Position numbers and translations under genes: made by a program. Below, piece after piece: positions 9,871-18,818 of a stretch of DNA of 64,000 nt. Source of the DNA: Flavobacterium segetis (lineage in GTDB: Bacteria > Bacteroidota > Bacteroidia > Flavobacteriales > Flavobacteriaceae); contig NZ_FQWE01000003.1 of assembly GCF_900129575.1 (NCBI RefSeq), positions 124,001 to 188,000 of the forward strand. The letters run 5' to 3'. The notes beneath the pieces were generated by a model. It did not search any database, was not told where the DNA came from, and worked only from the letters and a program-made list of their open reading frames with translations. Positions within the stretch are counted from its first letter, which is position 1; the number at the start of each line of letters is the position of its first letter.

Positions 9871-10536
9871 TTAATGATTAAAATGATGAAATAATGCGAT
9901 GAAAATGAAACCAAAAGGAATTACAATTGCAAAAGCATATCCCAGTTTATGTAATGATCTTGAATATTTGTTGTTGAAACCCACAGATTGAAAAGACGAG
10001 TTGAAACCGTGCCATAAGTGAAGTGATAATAAGATAAAAGAAGCACAGTAAATAGCAGTACGTACAGAACTTTCAAACTTATGCGTCAACTCAGCGAAAT
10101 ATCTAGTTTCATCAAGCGGATTAACTTCTACATATTTATAAACCATCTCTGGAATCCAGAAATCATAAAAATGTAACAGCATAAACGCTAAAACAACTGA
10201 ACCACTTACAATCATGTTTCTTGAAGCCCAAGATGAATTTGCCGCCCCATTATTCTTAACATAACTGATTGGTCTTGCTTTATTATTTTGATACTCTAAA
10301 ACAATACCCATAGAAAAGTGAAAAATAACACCAATGATAAGAATAGGCTGAATAACAAATTGAACCAACGGATTGTTACCCATAAAATGAGAAATACTGT
10401 TGAAAGTGTCAGGACTAAAAACCGAGGTGCTGTTTATAAAAAAATGTTGTGCTAAAAATAAAATTAAGAAAAGTCCGGAAAGCGCCATTGCAACTTTCTT
10501 TGCAATCGATGACTTTAATAATGCAGATTTTGCCAT
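9871..10536 (-). CDS. sdhC: Succinate dehydrogenase cytochrome b subunit
   Basis: The 221-residue membrane anchor has five predicted helices (about 15-32, 60-80, 105-123, 155-175 and 195-217). It carries several helix histidines (LAQHFF, GVIFHFSMG, LLHFYDFW, LHLWHGF) that fit the two haems of class B SQR/QFR. The single large anchor replaces separate SdhC and SdhD. It is the first gene of sdhCAB, directly behind the promoter at 10569-10599. Confidence 0.94.
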   Translation of the reverse strand: MAKSALLKSSIAKKVAMALSGLFLILFLAQHFFINSTSVFSPDTFNSISHFMGNNPLVQFVIQPILIIGVIFHFSMGIVLEYQNNKARPISYVKNNGAANSSWASRNMIVSGSVVLAFMLLHFYDFWIPEMVYKYVEVNPLDETRYFAELTHKFESSVRTAIYCASFILLSLHLWHGFNSSFQSVGFNNKYSRSLHKLGYAFAIVIPFGFIFIALFHHFNH

Positions 10537-10568
10537 AAGAATTTGTATGTTATAATTTAAAAATCATA

Positions 10569-10599
10569 CAAAAATAGACCAATTACGAATGAACTACAA
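10569..10599 (-). promoter_or_regulatory. Promoter of sdhCAB
   Basis: On the minus strand, TTG (10597-10599) is separated by 20 bases from TATTTTTG (10569-10576), a full match to the Bacteroidota TTG / TANNTTTG pattern. It lies about 35 bases upstream of the sdhC start. Confidence 0.75.
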
Positions 10600-11198
10600 C
10601 CTTTTCGTTATAATTTATAATGATTTTAAAGTGTTAAAGCTTACAATTGAACAATTTACTACCAATCAACACTTAAGAGACTATAAACCCGTACTCTAAT
10701 TAGACAAACGCAAATTTTTTCTAAATAATATAGCTATTTAAAAAATTAGTAATCATTAAAAATTGTAGTGAAAAATAGTATATCAATAAATTTTATGACA
10801 ATTAAATTTTAAACCCTCAGATATTTTGAAAACGTATTTTTTTCTTACTTTACGAAATTGTACCTGAATTCCTAACTTTTGCTTTTATGACAAGACACTA
10901 ATGATAAAAAAAAATATTATCTATGGTACTTTTGATTTTGTAAAAACGCATTTAACGATCCAAACTTTGGTGAAAGTCTAGAAACTTAGAAAATTATAAT
11001 ATGGAGTGAAATTATTATAAATCAATTTTCTACTAATCCGATACGATAAAGTTTTTCGCTGATAAATAGCATCACTTTTTTATAATCTCATATTGAAATA
11101 TGCACAATTATGATTTATATTAAAATTTATTAAATTCATGAGTTTAAACGATTTTATCTTAGTAATTTTGAGTAATTAAAAGAACAAAATTCAAATTT
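10600..11198. other. Long AT-rich intergenic region, no gene recognised
   Basis: About 600 bases separate the divergent sdhC and pepP units. I read all frames and found no recognisable protein fragment, RNA or strong hairpin. A TAATTTTG box at 11163-11170 could be the -7 element for pepP, but no TTG sits at the right distance. Confidence 0.4.
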
Positions 11199-12491
11199 AT
11201 GAAATACCATCAAATAGATCGAAACTTATTTATTAAAAATAGAGCGAAGTTTATGGCTCAAATGAAGCCAAAAAGTGTTGCTGTTTTTAACTCTAATGAT
11301 ATTTATCCCGTTTCTGCTGATAGCACTTTACCTTTTGCACAGCATCGCGATATTTTTTACTTAAGCGGCGTGGATCAAGAGGAAAGTATTTTACTCCTCT
11401 TTCCAGATGCGCCTTACGAGCATCAGAGAGAAATCTTATTTTTAAAAGAAACTAATGATCATATTGCAGTATGGGAGGGCGAAAAATTAACTAAGGATCG
11501 AGCATTTGAAGTTGCAGGAATCAAAACCGTTTATTGGTTAGATCAATTCGAAAAAATATTATTCGAATTGATGACGCACTCTGAAATAATTTACATCAAT
11601 ACTAATGAGCACTACCGTGCAACAATAGAAACGGAAACTCGCGAAGCCCGTTTTGTAAAATGGTGGAAAGATAAATATCCTGCTCACGCAGTAGCAAAGA
11701 GTAATCCGATTTTACAGCGCCTACGCTCTGTTAAGGAAACGGAGGAATTAGATTTGATCCAAAAAGCTTGTAATATAACGGAATTAGGTTTTAGAAGACT
11801 ACTAAATTTTGTAAAACCAAACGTGACTGAGTACGAAATTGAAGCAGAGCTGGTTCATGAATTTATCCGAAATCGTTCAAGAGGTTTTGCTTACACTCCT
11901 ATTATTGCTTCAGGAAATAATGCCAATGTGCTTCATTATATTGAAAACAATCAACAATGTAAAACCGGTGATTTAATATTGCTTGATGTTGCCGCTGAGT
12001 ATGCTAATTATTCGAGTGATATGAGTCGCACGATTCCAGTTTCGGGAAAATATACAAACCGACAAAAAGAAGTATACAATGCAGTTCTAAGAGTGAAAAA
12101 TGAAGCTACTAAAATGCTTTCACCAGGCACATTATGGAAGCAATATCACGTTGAAGTTGGTAAAATAATGACTTCAGAGCTACTAGGTTTGGGTCTTTTA
12201 GACAACGCTGATGTACAAAACGAAAGTCCTGATTGGCCTGCGTATAAAAAATACTTCATGCATGGAACGTCTCATCATATGGGACTTGATACCCACGATT
12301 ACGGTATACTTACGGAACCAATGCAGGCAAATATGGTGTTTACCGTAGAGCCAGGAATTTATATTCCTGCCGAAGGTTTCGGAATTCGATTAGAAGATGA
12401 CATTATCATTCAAGAAAGTGGAGAACCATTTAATATGATGCGAAATATTCCAATTGAAATTGAGGAAATAGAAGACTTAATGAATTCTTAA
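11199..12491 (+). CDS. pepP: Xaa-Pro aminopeptidase (peptidase M24)
   Basis: The 430-residue cytoplasmic metallopeptidase removes N-terminal residues preceding proline. An aminopeptidase-P N-terminal domain (about 1-140, with RDIFYLSGVDQEES) precedes the pita-bread M24 domain. Dinuclear-metal ligands are in LLDVAAEYANYSSDMSRT, HGTSHHMGLDTHD, FTVEPGIYIP and GIRLEDDI. The length matches the PepP class. It is a single gene with its own terminator. Confidence 0.95.
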   Translation: MKYHQIDRNLFIKNRAKFMAQMKPKSVAVFNSNDIYPVSADSTLPFAQHRDIFYLSGVDQEESILLLFPDAPYEHQREILFLKETNDHIAVWEGEKLTKDRAFEVAGIKTVYWLDQFEKILFELMTHSEIIYINTNEHYRATIETETREARFVKWWKDKYPAHAVAKSNPILQRLRSVKETEELDLIQKACNITELGFRRLLNFVKPNVTEYEIEAELVHEFIRNRSRGFAYTPIIASGNNANVLHYIENNQQCKTGDLILLDVAAEYANYSSDMSRTIPVSGKYTNRQKEVYNAVLRVKNEATKMLSPGTLWKQYHVEVGKIMTSELLGLGLLDNADVQNESPDWPAYKKYFMHGTSHHMGLDTHDYGILTEPMQANMVFTVEPGIYIPAEGFGIRLEDDIIIQESGEPFNMMRNIPIEIEEIEDLMNS

Positions 12492-12513
12492 TAACTAAAA
12501 ATTACAAAGTATC

Positions 12514-12550
12514 AATCGATTTACAGCAATGTGAATCGATTTTTTTTGGA
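12514..12550 (+). terminator. Terminator of pepP
   Basis: An 11-bp stem with one T-G wobble, AATCGATTTAC / GTGAATCGATT, is followed by eight T residues about 25 bases after the pepP stop codon. Confidence 0.88.
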
Positions 12551-12844
12551 TGTAACTCAGCTTACGTGAACTCAAGCTGAGTCGGGCTTTGCACTACTAT
12601 CCCTTGCACTTAATAAAGAGCAAATATCAAATTCCAAAACTCCAGTTCTAAAATCAATCTTAAAATTGTAACTTTATATTTTTAATAAATACCTATTTAA
12701 AAAACATATTATTTTTTAATTTTTTATAAATCGAAATCCTGCTAGTAATAATGTGCATTTAAAGATTTGCTCATTTAATAAATCACAAAGGAATTATTTA
12801 CGATAATTTATTTTCAGATTAAAACAATACGCTTAACGACTTGT
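12551..12844. other. Intergenic region with a second hairpin and possible interspersed-element remnant
   Basis: A perfect 9-bp inverted repeat ACTCAGCTT (12555-12563) / AAGCTGAGT (12574-12582) is followed at once by CGGGCTTTGCACTACTATCC. That GC-richer stretch stands out from the AT-rich surroundings and resembles part of the folded intergenic repeats of Flavobacteria. The rest is plain AT-rich sequence with no gene. Confidence 0.35.
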
Positions 12845-12852
12845 TACCTTTG
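12845..12852 (+). promoter_or_regulatory. Candidate -7 element of the AIM24-like gene
   Basis: TACCTTTG matches the Bacteroidota TANNTTTG -7 consensus 63 bases upstream of the next start codon. No convincing TTG is seen at the expected upstream spacing, so the promoter is incomplete by eye. Confidence 0.45.
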
Positions 12853-12915
12853 TGGCAAATGAAGTGCAAATCATATTAGTTAAAAAATGAGACAGGAACT
12901 AAAAAAACATAAATT

Positions 12916-13716
12916 ATGCAAGCGCACGAGATAGAATATCACATATTTGGCGAGGAAATGCAGTATGTAGAAATAGAATTAGACCCACAAGAAATTGTAA
13001 TTGCCGAAGCAGGTAGTTTTATGATGATGGATAATAATATCAAGATGGAAACTATTTTTGGCGATGGATCCGCACAACAAAACGGATTATTTGACAAACT
13101 ATTAAGCGCTGGTAAAAGAGTACTGACAGGAGAAAGTTTGTTTATGACCGCGTTTATTAATCAGCAAAGCAATAAAAGCAAAGTTTCATTTGCTGCTCCA
13201 TATCCTGGAAAAATCATCCCAATTGACCTTACGCAATTTGGCGGAAAATTTATTTGTCAAAAAGATTCTTTTCTTTGTGCTGCAAAGGGAGTTTCCATAG
13301 GAATTGAATTTTCTAAAAAATTAGGTCGTGGATTATTTGGTGGTGAAGGTTTTATAATGCAAAAATTAGAAGGAGACGGAATGGCATTTGTGCATACTGG
13401 CGGTACACTAGCCAAAAAAGAATTAGCAGTAGGTGAAGTTTTAAAAGTTGACACTGGCTGCATCGTTGGATTTACAAAAGATGTCGATTATGACATTGAA
13501 TTTATTGGCGGAATAAAGAATTCAATTTTTGGTGGCGAAGGATTATTTTACGCAACGCTTCGCGGACCAGGGACTGTTTATATACAATCATTACCTTTCA
13601 GTAGATTGGCTGATAGAATAATTGCTTCTGCACCAAGAGCTGGCGGAAATAATCGAGATGAAGGCAGCTTACTAGGCGGTTTAGGAAGTATGCTTAATGG
13701 CGATCGACGTTTTTAA
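12916..13716 (+). CDS. AIM24 / TIGR00266 family protein
   Basis: The 266-residue protein matches the TIGR00266 (AIM24-like) family. Typical stretches are the N-terminal [20 protein letters not shown], the central [20 protein letters not shown] and glycine-rich GLFGGEGF and [15 protein letters not shown] repeats, forming a beta-rich fold of unknown biochemical role. In yeast the family affects mitochondrial inner-membrane architecture; the bacterial function is not known. There is no signal peptide. Confidence 0.88.
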   Translation: MQAHEIEYHIFGEEMQYVEIELDPQEIVIAEAGSFMMMDNNIKMETIFGDGSAQQNGLFDKLLSAGKRVLTGESLFMTAFINQQSNKSKVSFAAPYPGKIIPIDLTQFGGKFICQKDSFLCAAKGVSIGIEFSKKLGRGLFGGEGFIMQKLEGDGMAFVHTGGTLAKKELAVGEVLKVDTGCIVGFTKDVDYDIEFIGGIKNSIFGGEGLFYATLRGPGTVYIQSLPFSRLADRIIASAPRAGGNNRDEGSLLGGLGSMLNGDRRF

Positions 13717-13734
13717 TTCTGATAAATGGCTTTT

Positions 13735-13766
13735 ACAAATGGCTTTCAGCAATAAGAGCCATTTGT
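13735..13766 (+). terminator. Hairpin downstream of the AIM24-like gene
   Basis: A perfect 10-bp stem ACAAATGGCT / AGCCATTTGT lies 18 bases after the stop codon. No clear T run follows, so termination may be weak or the hairpin may protect the mRNA end. Confidence 0.55.
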
Positions 13767-13809
13767 ATTGATCGCAATTTGCGCACTCTATTAGAAAAGT
13801 AAAAATTTA

Positions 13810-14001
13810 TTACTCGTCTTTTGTAGTACGGACTAAACTAATTCCTGACATAAAGAATACTATTCCTAGAATTCCATATATAAGTAACGATTTAATCTCT
13901 TTAGTTTCGCCAGATGTGCTAGCAAATATAACGGCTGTGTAAATAAGACCTACAATACCAAGAACCGTGAGCAGTCCTCCAAAAAATCTTTTCAGATTCA
14001 T
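13810..14001 (-). CDS. Small two-helix membrane protein
   Basis: The 63-residue protein has two hydrophobic segments (about 8-27 and 38-56) with a short polar loop between them (STSGETKEIKS) and an RTTKDE tail. Similar unannotated proteins starting MNLKRFFGG are common in Flavobacterium; no function is known. It is a single gene, with no terminator recognised. Confidence 0.7.
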   Translation of the reverse strand: MNLKRFFGGLLTVLGIVGLIYTAVIFASTSGETKEIKSLLIYGILGIVFFMSGISLVRTTKDE

Positions 14002-14092
14002 AATTTTTGTTTTAAAGTTTAAAGCAAAATTATAATCTTGTTAAAACTATTTGTTACACAATTACATCTAAAAGTTATATGGTTACAGATCA

Positions 14093-14124
14093 TTGTGTTT
14101 GTGAATAAAAACACAAAATTTTTT
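14093..14124 (+). terminator. Orphan terminator-like hairpin
   Basis: Stem TTGTGTTT (14093-14100) / AAACACAA (14109-14116) is followed by a T run (14119-14124) on the plus strand. No plus-strand gene lies between the AIM24-like gene and this point, so the transcript it would end is unclear. Confidence 0.5.
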
Positions 14125-14239
14125 ATACTAAAGCGAAATATACTCATCGATGCACAAACAAGTTTGATGGAGATCTTTTTACCCGATTAGGGTTTAAAAA
14201 AAATTAAACCTTAATTTTACAAAAATTTAATATCTCAAT

Positions 14240-15022
14240 TTGAAGCAAATCCAATTTAAAAACACGCAAATCTCTTTTTCAGATATTGGAAAAGGAACCG
14301 TAATTGTTTTACTTCATGGTTTTTTAGAAAACAAAGAAATGTGGAATTTCTACATCTGTGAATTTGCTAAAAAAAATCGTGTAATCACTATTGATTTACT
14401 GGGTCATGGACAATCAGAATGTTTGGGTTACGTACATACTATGGAAGATCATGCTGATGCTGTTTATGCTGTACTTTCAGAATTAAGGATTCGTAGAGCG
14501 GTTTTTGTTGGACACTCCATGGGCGGTTATGTTTGTTTGGCTTTCGCCGAATTATATCCAAAATACATGAAAGGATTAGTTTTACTAAACTCAACAGCAA
14601 GAGCTGATAGTGAGGAGCGAAAATTAAATAGAGATCGAGCAGTGAAAGCGGTGAAGCAATCATTCAAGAATTTCATTTCACTTTCTGTATCAAATCTTTT
14701 TAGTGAAAATAATCGAGAACGCCTTGCACCGCATATTGAAGAAGTAAATAAAGAAGCCCTTAAAACCCCATTGCAAGGAATAATAGCTTCGCTTGAGGGA
14801 ATGAAAATTAGAATGGATCGACAAAAGATACTGCGCCTTACAACGTATCCTAAATTAATGATACTAGGTGAAAAAGATACTGTGCTGCCATATGAGGAAA
14901 CTAAGCAACAGTTAAAAGACATTAAAGTAACCTTAATTTCATTTCCTGATGGTCACATGAGTCATATTGAAAATCAATCGGAATTGTTGACTAATTTATT
15001 GTCGTTTTTTAAAAGGATTTAA
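14240..15022 (+). CDS. Alpha/beta hydrolase
   Basis: The 260-residue hydrolase has nucleophile Ser93 in GHSMGGYV, an oxyanion region LLHGFLENKEMW, an acid candidate in GEKDTVLP and a catalytic His in DGHMSHIE. It resembles the MhpC/BioH/MenH-like group, but the substrate cannot be read from sequence. The start is TTG at 14240, because the protein from there (MKQIQFKNTQISFSDIGKG) matches the usual start of this group. The 3' end overlaps the convergent ABC gene by 4 bases. Confidence 0.9.
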   Translation: MKQIQFKNTQISFSDIGKGTVIVLLHGFLENKEMWNFYICEFAKKNRVITIDLLGHGQSECLGYVHTMEDHADAVYAVLSELRIRRAVFVGHSMGGYVCLAFAELYPKYMKGLVLLNSTARADSEERKLNRDRAVKAVKQSFKNFISLSVSNLFSENNRERLAPHIEEVNKEALKTPLQGIIASLEGMKIRMDRQKILRLTTYPKLMILGEKDTVLPYEETKQQLKDIKVTLISFPDGHMSHIENQSELLTNLLSFFKRI

Positions 15023-15690
15023 AGCATCCCTTCTCGCAAATATCCTCGTTCAACTAATTCATTTTTAGTTTTTAGATGAAATAACTTCCCTTCTTTAATC
15101 AGCGTTAACTTAGTAGATACTTTTATCACATTTTCATAGTTATGATCCGTGATTATAATTCCTTTTTCATCTCCTTTGCTTAGAATTAACTGATTAACTT
15201 TTTTTATCATAACTGGCGATAAACCATTGTAAGGCTCATCTAATAGTACAAATTTAGAGTTGGTATTAAGTACTAATTTGATTTCTAAGTATCGAAGCTC
15301 TCCTCCGGAAAGATGCTTTATTTTTTTATCTAAAATCGACTGAATCATTTCATCATTATGAAACCTCGAGATCATATTCTTAGAAATCGAGAGTCCAATT
15401 GTCTTTTCGACAGTAAATGAACTTGGAATAAAATTGTCCTGAGGCAAATAGCTAATTTGGTCTAGCAACTCACTTGTTTTGGTCTTAACAACACTATTGA
15501 TCCGAACAAATTTAAAATCAGCAGCTTCAATTCCGAAGATAATCTTGAGCAAAGTAGATTTACCTGAGCCATTTCTTCCTAAAATCCCTATAATATCATT
15601 TGTTTCACATTTAAGATAAACATCAGAAATTATAATCCTTCCATCGTATTGCATTTGGACGCTATCAACTTCTAAAACATCTTTAGTCAT
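15019..15690 (-). CDS. ABC transporter ATP-binding protein
   Basis: The 223-residue ATPase has Walker A GRNGSGKST (38-46), signature LSGGELRYLEIKL and Walker B FVLLDEPYNGLSP, followed by the switch His in IITDHN. Its only obvious partner is the tiny membrane protein whose stop overlaps this start by 4 bases (translational coupling). Cargo is unknown; the length suggests an exporter-type or cell-envelope ATPase and not an importer. Confidence 0.88.
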   Translation of the reverse strand: MTKDVLEVDSVQMQYDGRIIISDVYLKCETNDIIGILGRNGSGKSTLLKIIFGIEAADFKFVRINSVVKTKTSELLDQISYLPQDNFIPSSFTVEKTIGLSISKNMISRFHNDEMIQSILDKKIKHLSGGELRYLEIKLVLNTNSKFVLLDEPYNGLSPVMIKKVNQLILSKGDEKGIIITDHNYENVIKVSTKLTLIKEGKLFHLKTKNELVERGYLREGML

Positions 15691-15938
15691 CTCAATATCA
15701 AAATTAAATTAATGACTAGAATTAGAACCATAGCAAAAATAAAATTCATTATAAAAGTGTAGACAAATAAATGTAATTTGGATATTCCGTTGTTATAGTA
15801 AAACAAATATTCCTTTTTAGAATTTACTTCTTTAAGCAACAAACTAAAAAATAAACCGAATATGATCAAAACATATTTAAAAGTCTCAAATCCAATAAAG
15901 ATCCAGGCTATTAAACTCAATGATAAATTTATCGCCAA
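15687..15938 (-). CDS. Small membrane protein coupled to the ABC ATPase
   Basis: From a TTG start the frame gives 83 residues with two to three hydrophobic segments (about 3-36 and 56-82) around a charged loop KEVNSKKEYLFYYNNGISK. The same frame stays open upstream to a stop at 15984-15986 and reads IRKLLNIFEFYKSTL before the TTG. That looks like genuine amphipathic protein, so translation may start further up at a non-ATG codon. It follows addB by a few bases and overlaps the ATPase gene, so it is probably its membrane partner. No family recognised. Confidence 0.6.
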   Translation of the reverse strand: MAINLSLSLIAWIFIGFETFKYVLIIFGLFFSLLLKEVNSKKEYLFYYNNGISKLHLFVYTFIMNFIFAMVLILVINLILILR

Positions 15939-15992
15939 GGTCGATTTATAAAACTCAAATATATTTAATAATTTTCTGATGTATTAGTAAGA

Positions 15993-18755
15993 TTAAATTT
16001 TTTCTTTAAAAGGAATGTTTTCATCTAAAATTTCAGCTAGTAATAATACGATTTGCTCAAGGTAATTATTACAAATAGATGGACTAATTAAAGATTCTAT
16101 TTCCTTTCCCTCTTTGTAAACAAATGGTAAAAATCCTGATTTCAGATTTTTGAAAGACACAATTCCGGCTTCTATTGGTTTTCCATTTGACTCGTCACCA
16201 AACATATAGGCATATGCTAAAACTTGAATTACTTTATCGTTTTTAATATCCTCCGTTAATCCTTTCCACGATTTTAATGTCACGCTTGACTTTTCAACTT
16301 TACCCGTTTTGTAGTCGATAATTCTTATCGTTCCATTGCGCTCTTCAATTCTGTCGACATTTCCTTTAATTAAAACCGGAAAAGGCAGATTAGAATGATT
16401 TAAAGTTCGATGATACGTTTGTTCTAAAGCAATAATTTTTATAGTATCACCCGCTTTAATACTTTCTAATTCTACCTTAAGAAAATTAGATACATTGCGT
16501 TTTGCAACTTCAAACGCCAGCAAATTTCTTCCTTTTTTAATCTCTCCTTCTTTATAAATAAGTTTAAATTGCTTGAGAACTTCATGATCAATTTGTTTAA
16601 AACAATTTAAAATATCACTTTCTAAAATGAATTTTCCAATGAAAGGCTCGTACAAAACTTTTAAAGTTTCATGAATAATTGTACCTAATGTATTTAGTGC
16701 GATATTTTCTTCCACTTCCTCTACTTCACTGATTCGCAATATTTTCTGAAAATAAAATTGAATAGGATTTCGAATATAACTTGTAAGCGCAGATGGCGAA
16801 AACCCCTTCTCGGCGATCTCTCGTAGGCGAGTCATAACTAGTTCTGATTTAGGAATTACCATTGGCTCATAAGCCAGATCAGGCAAAACCGCATTATAAA
16901 TCTCATGCGTGAGATTATGATTTACCTGCTTTTCGACCTCTAATTGCGTTATAAACCGGCTTTTTTCTCCTGCATCTAATCCCTCACTTTCTGTGTTATA
17001 TAATAAGTAAATATTCTTGGCTCGTTGCAATAAATGATAAAAGTGATAAGTATAAATTGCGTCTTTCTCTTTAAAAGTTGGCAAGCCCAATTCACGTTTC
17101 ACATCATAAGGAATAAAGGAATTTTGCGATTTACCTGCTGGAAATTTACCCTCATTCATAGAAGTGACAATAACAGTATCAAAATCAAGAACTCTGCTTT
17201 CTAAAACGCCCATGATCTGCAATCCATTCAATGGTTCTCCCTCAAATGAAACTTCGGCAAGATCAATAACTTGCTTATAGATTGCATAAAGAGTTTCTAT
17301 TTTATCTATATGCTGATGCTGCGAGTAATAATTAATCAACTTATTGATTACTTTAAAAATTGCAAATACAAAAGCCTTCGTAATCTTCTCCTCTTCATTA
17401 TCATTATTCAAATTATTTTTAATTGTAAGTAATAATGTGGAAATACTATCTAAAACTGCAATAGATCCATTTTCCCACTTACTAAATAATAACAGAAATA
17501 ATTCAGATGGAGCAGTACTAAGTTCCATCAATTTTTGATGAGTGATGAAAGTGTAATTGTTATTATTAATAACATTAACCAATGAACTAGTTTGAGCATA
17601 AGGATCAACTAGAGGATGCGTTAGAATATCAAGTACGTCTTTATAATAAAAAACATAACTACTATTTTTTCTCGATAATGCATTGGTGTGCATTTTAAAC
17701 AATTTGGCAATCAAGATTTGAGCTGGATTGTTTTTGCTAGAGTATCCCATTGTAATATTCAAAGCACCAACACTAGCTGGCAAAGAGTAAAGAAGCGGCA
17801 CTAAGAGATTCTCTTCGCCAAGAACAACAGCAACTTTATCTAATTTATTAGTTGGATTTTGAATGATAATATTTTCAATAATAGTACCTGCAATTTTAGC
17901 TTGGCCAATCGTCTTTGGTGTTCCAATAACTTTAATATTTTTTGCGTTAGCAAAATCATTAACTATCCATTCAAAAGGATTTGATTTATAATATTTCCAA
18001 TTTTCCTTAAAGCGTCTTACAAATAAGCCAGCATCATGGTACGGGTCATTTAAGAATGCTTGATCTACATCCCAATACACTTTAGCTTGACTCGAGGAGA
18101 TTAATTGTTGAATGATTTTTTCTTCAGCTGTATTTAAAGCATTGAAACCAGCAAATAAAAATTGCTTATTTTGAACTTTTTCTGAATAAACATTTACGTT
18201 ATTTACCGCTTCACGATAAATAAGACCTTGGTAACCCAAGCCTTTATTTAACAAATGACTGTATAAATTTTGATAATAATTTGGTAGCATTTTCCAAAAA
18301 TCGATATACTTTTCTAATAATGGAGTTTTATTTTCGACTTCAATTCCCCATTTTTTAATATCTTCAATATCTTTCAAATAAGAAAGTACGTGCGATGGAT
18401 CTAATAAATAACGGTCAATTTCATTGAAATCTTGTAGTAAAGTTTTGGCCCAATTAGCAAAAAGTTCAAATGATTGTTGATTTGATTTCTCAGTGATAGA
18501 TAAATACACTTCATAAAATTCAAATAATAATTCTATAGGATCAATAGCTCGAATACCTGCTATTTCTTGAATAAAATCTTCGATACTTATAATTTCAGGA
18601 GAAAGTATATTATTTTCTACTTGCTTCTTTAATGCTTCAATTAAAAAGATCTTCGCTCGTTTATTTGGTAAAACAACAGTAATATTTGAAAGATTATCAA
18701 AATAATTTTCAATTAGAACAGTCGCTATTTTATCAAGAAAAGTATAATTTATCAT
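15993..18755 (-). CDS. addB: AddB-like PD-(D/E)XK nuclease subunit
   Basis: The 920-residue protein resembles the AddB subunit of AddAB, which processes double-strand breaks for RecA. Features include an inactivated-helicase-like body (VVLPNKRAKIFLIEAL at the N-terminus and VTSMNEGKFPAGKSQNSFIP near 560). The C-terminal PD-(D/E)XK nuclease domain has GNVDRIEERNGTIRIIDYKTGK. The iron-sulfur cysteines of classic AddB are not evident. The helicase partner addA lies 2.8 kb upstream, separated by ompA and kbl. It is shorter than Bacillus AddB, as usual in Bacteroidota. Confidence 0.85.
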   Translation of the reverse strand: MINYTFLDKIATVLIENYFDNLSNITVVLPNKRAKIFLIEALKKQVENNILSPEIISIEDFIQEIAGIRAIDPIELLFEFYEVYLSITEKSNQQSFELFANWAKTLLQDFNEIDRYLLDPSHVLSYLKDIEDIKKWGIEVENKTPLLEKYIDFWKMLPNYYQNLYSHLLNKGLGYQGLIYREAVNNVNVYSEKVQNKQFLFAGFNALNTAEEKIIQQLISSSQAKVYWDVDQAFLNDPYHDAGLFVRRFKENWKYYKSNPFEWIVNDFANAKNIKVIGTPKTIGQAKIAGTIIENIIIQNPTNKLDKVAVVLGEENLLVPLLYSLPASVGALNITMGYSSKNNPAQILIAKLFKMHTNALSRKNSSYVFYYKDVLDILTHPLVDPYAQTSSLVNVINNNNYTFITHQKLMELSTAPSELFLLLFSKWENGSIAVLDSISTLLLTIKNNLNNDNEEEKITKAFVFAIFKVINKLINYYSQHQHIDKIETLYAIYKQVIDLAEVSFEGEPLNGLQIMGVLESRVLDFDTVIVTSMNEGKFPAGKSQNSFIPYDVKRELGLPTFKEKDAIYTYHFYHLLQRAKNIYLLYNTESEGLDAGEKSRFITQLEVEKQVNHNLTHEIYNAVLPDLAYEPMVIPKSELVMTRLREIAEKGFSPSALTSYIRNPIQFYFQKILRISEVEEVEENIALNTLGTIIHETLKVLYEPFIGKFILESDILNCFKQIDHEVLKQFKLIYKEGEIKKGRNLLAFEVAKRNVSNFLKVELESIKAGDTIKIIALEQTYHRTLNHSNLPFPVLIKGNVDRIEERNGTIRIIDYKTGKVEKSSVTLKSWKGLTEDIKNDKVIQVLAYAYMFGDESNGKPIEAGIVSFKNLKSGFLPFVYKEGKEIESLISPSICNNYLEQIVLLLAEILDENIPFKEKI

Positions 18756-18770
18756 TTTATAAAAATAAAA

Positions 18771-18798
18771 AAAACGCCCCGATAAATCGAGGCGTTTT
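18771..18798 (-). terminator. Terminator of the ompA-like gene
   Basis: Stem AAAACGCC / GGCGTTTT with an inner CGAT/ATCG pairing is followed on the minus strand by a long T run. It separates the outer-membrane gene from addB. Confidence 0.88.
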
Positions 18799-18818
18799 CA
18801 AATATATTTTGTGAGAAA

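Noticed and set aside
10861..11100. Search for a hidden gene in the sdhC-pepP gap
   Set aside because: All frames are short and show no recognisable protein sequence.
14439..14922. Two antisense frames within the alpha/beta hydrolase gene
   Set aside because: They are shadows of a well-supported gene and look like low-complexity translated antisense.
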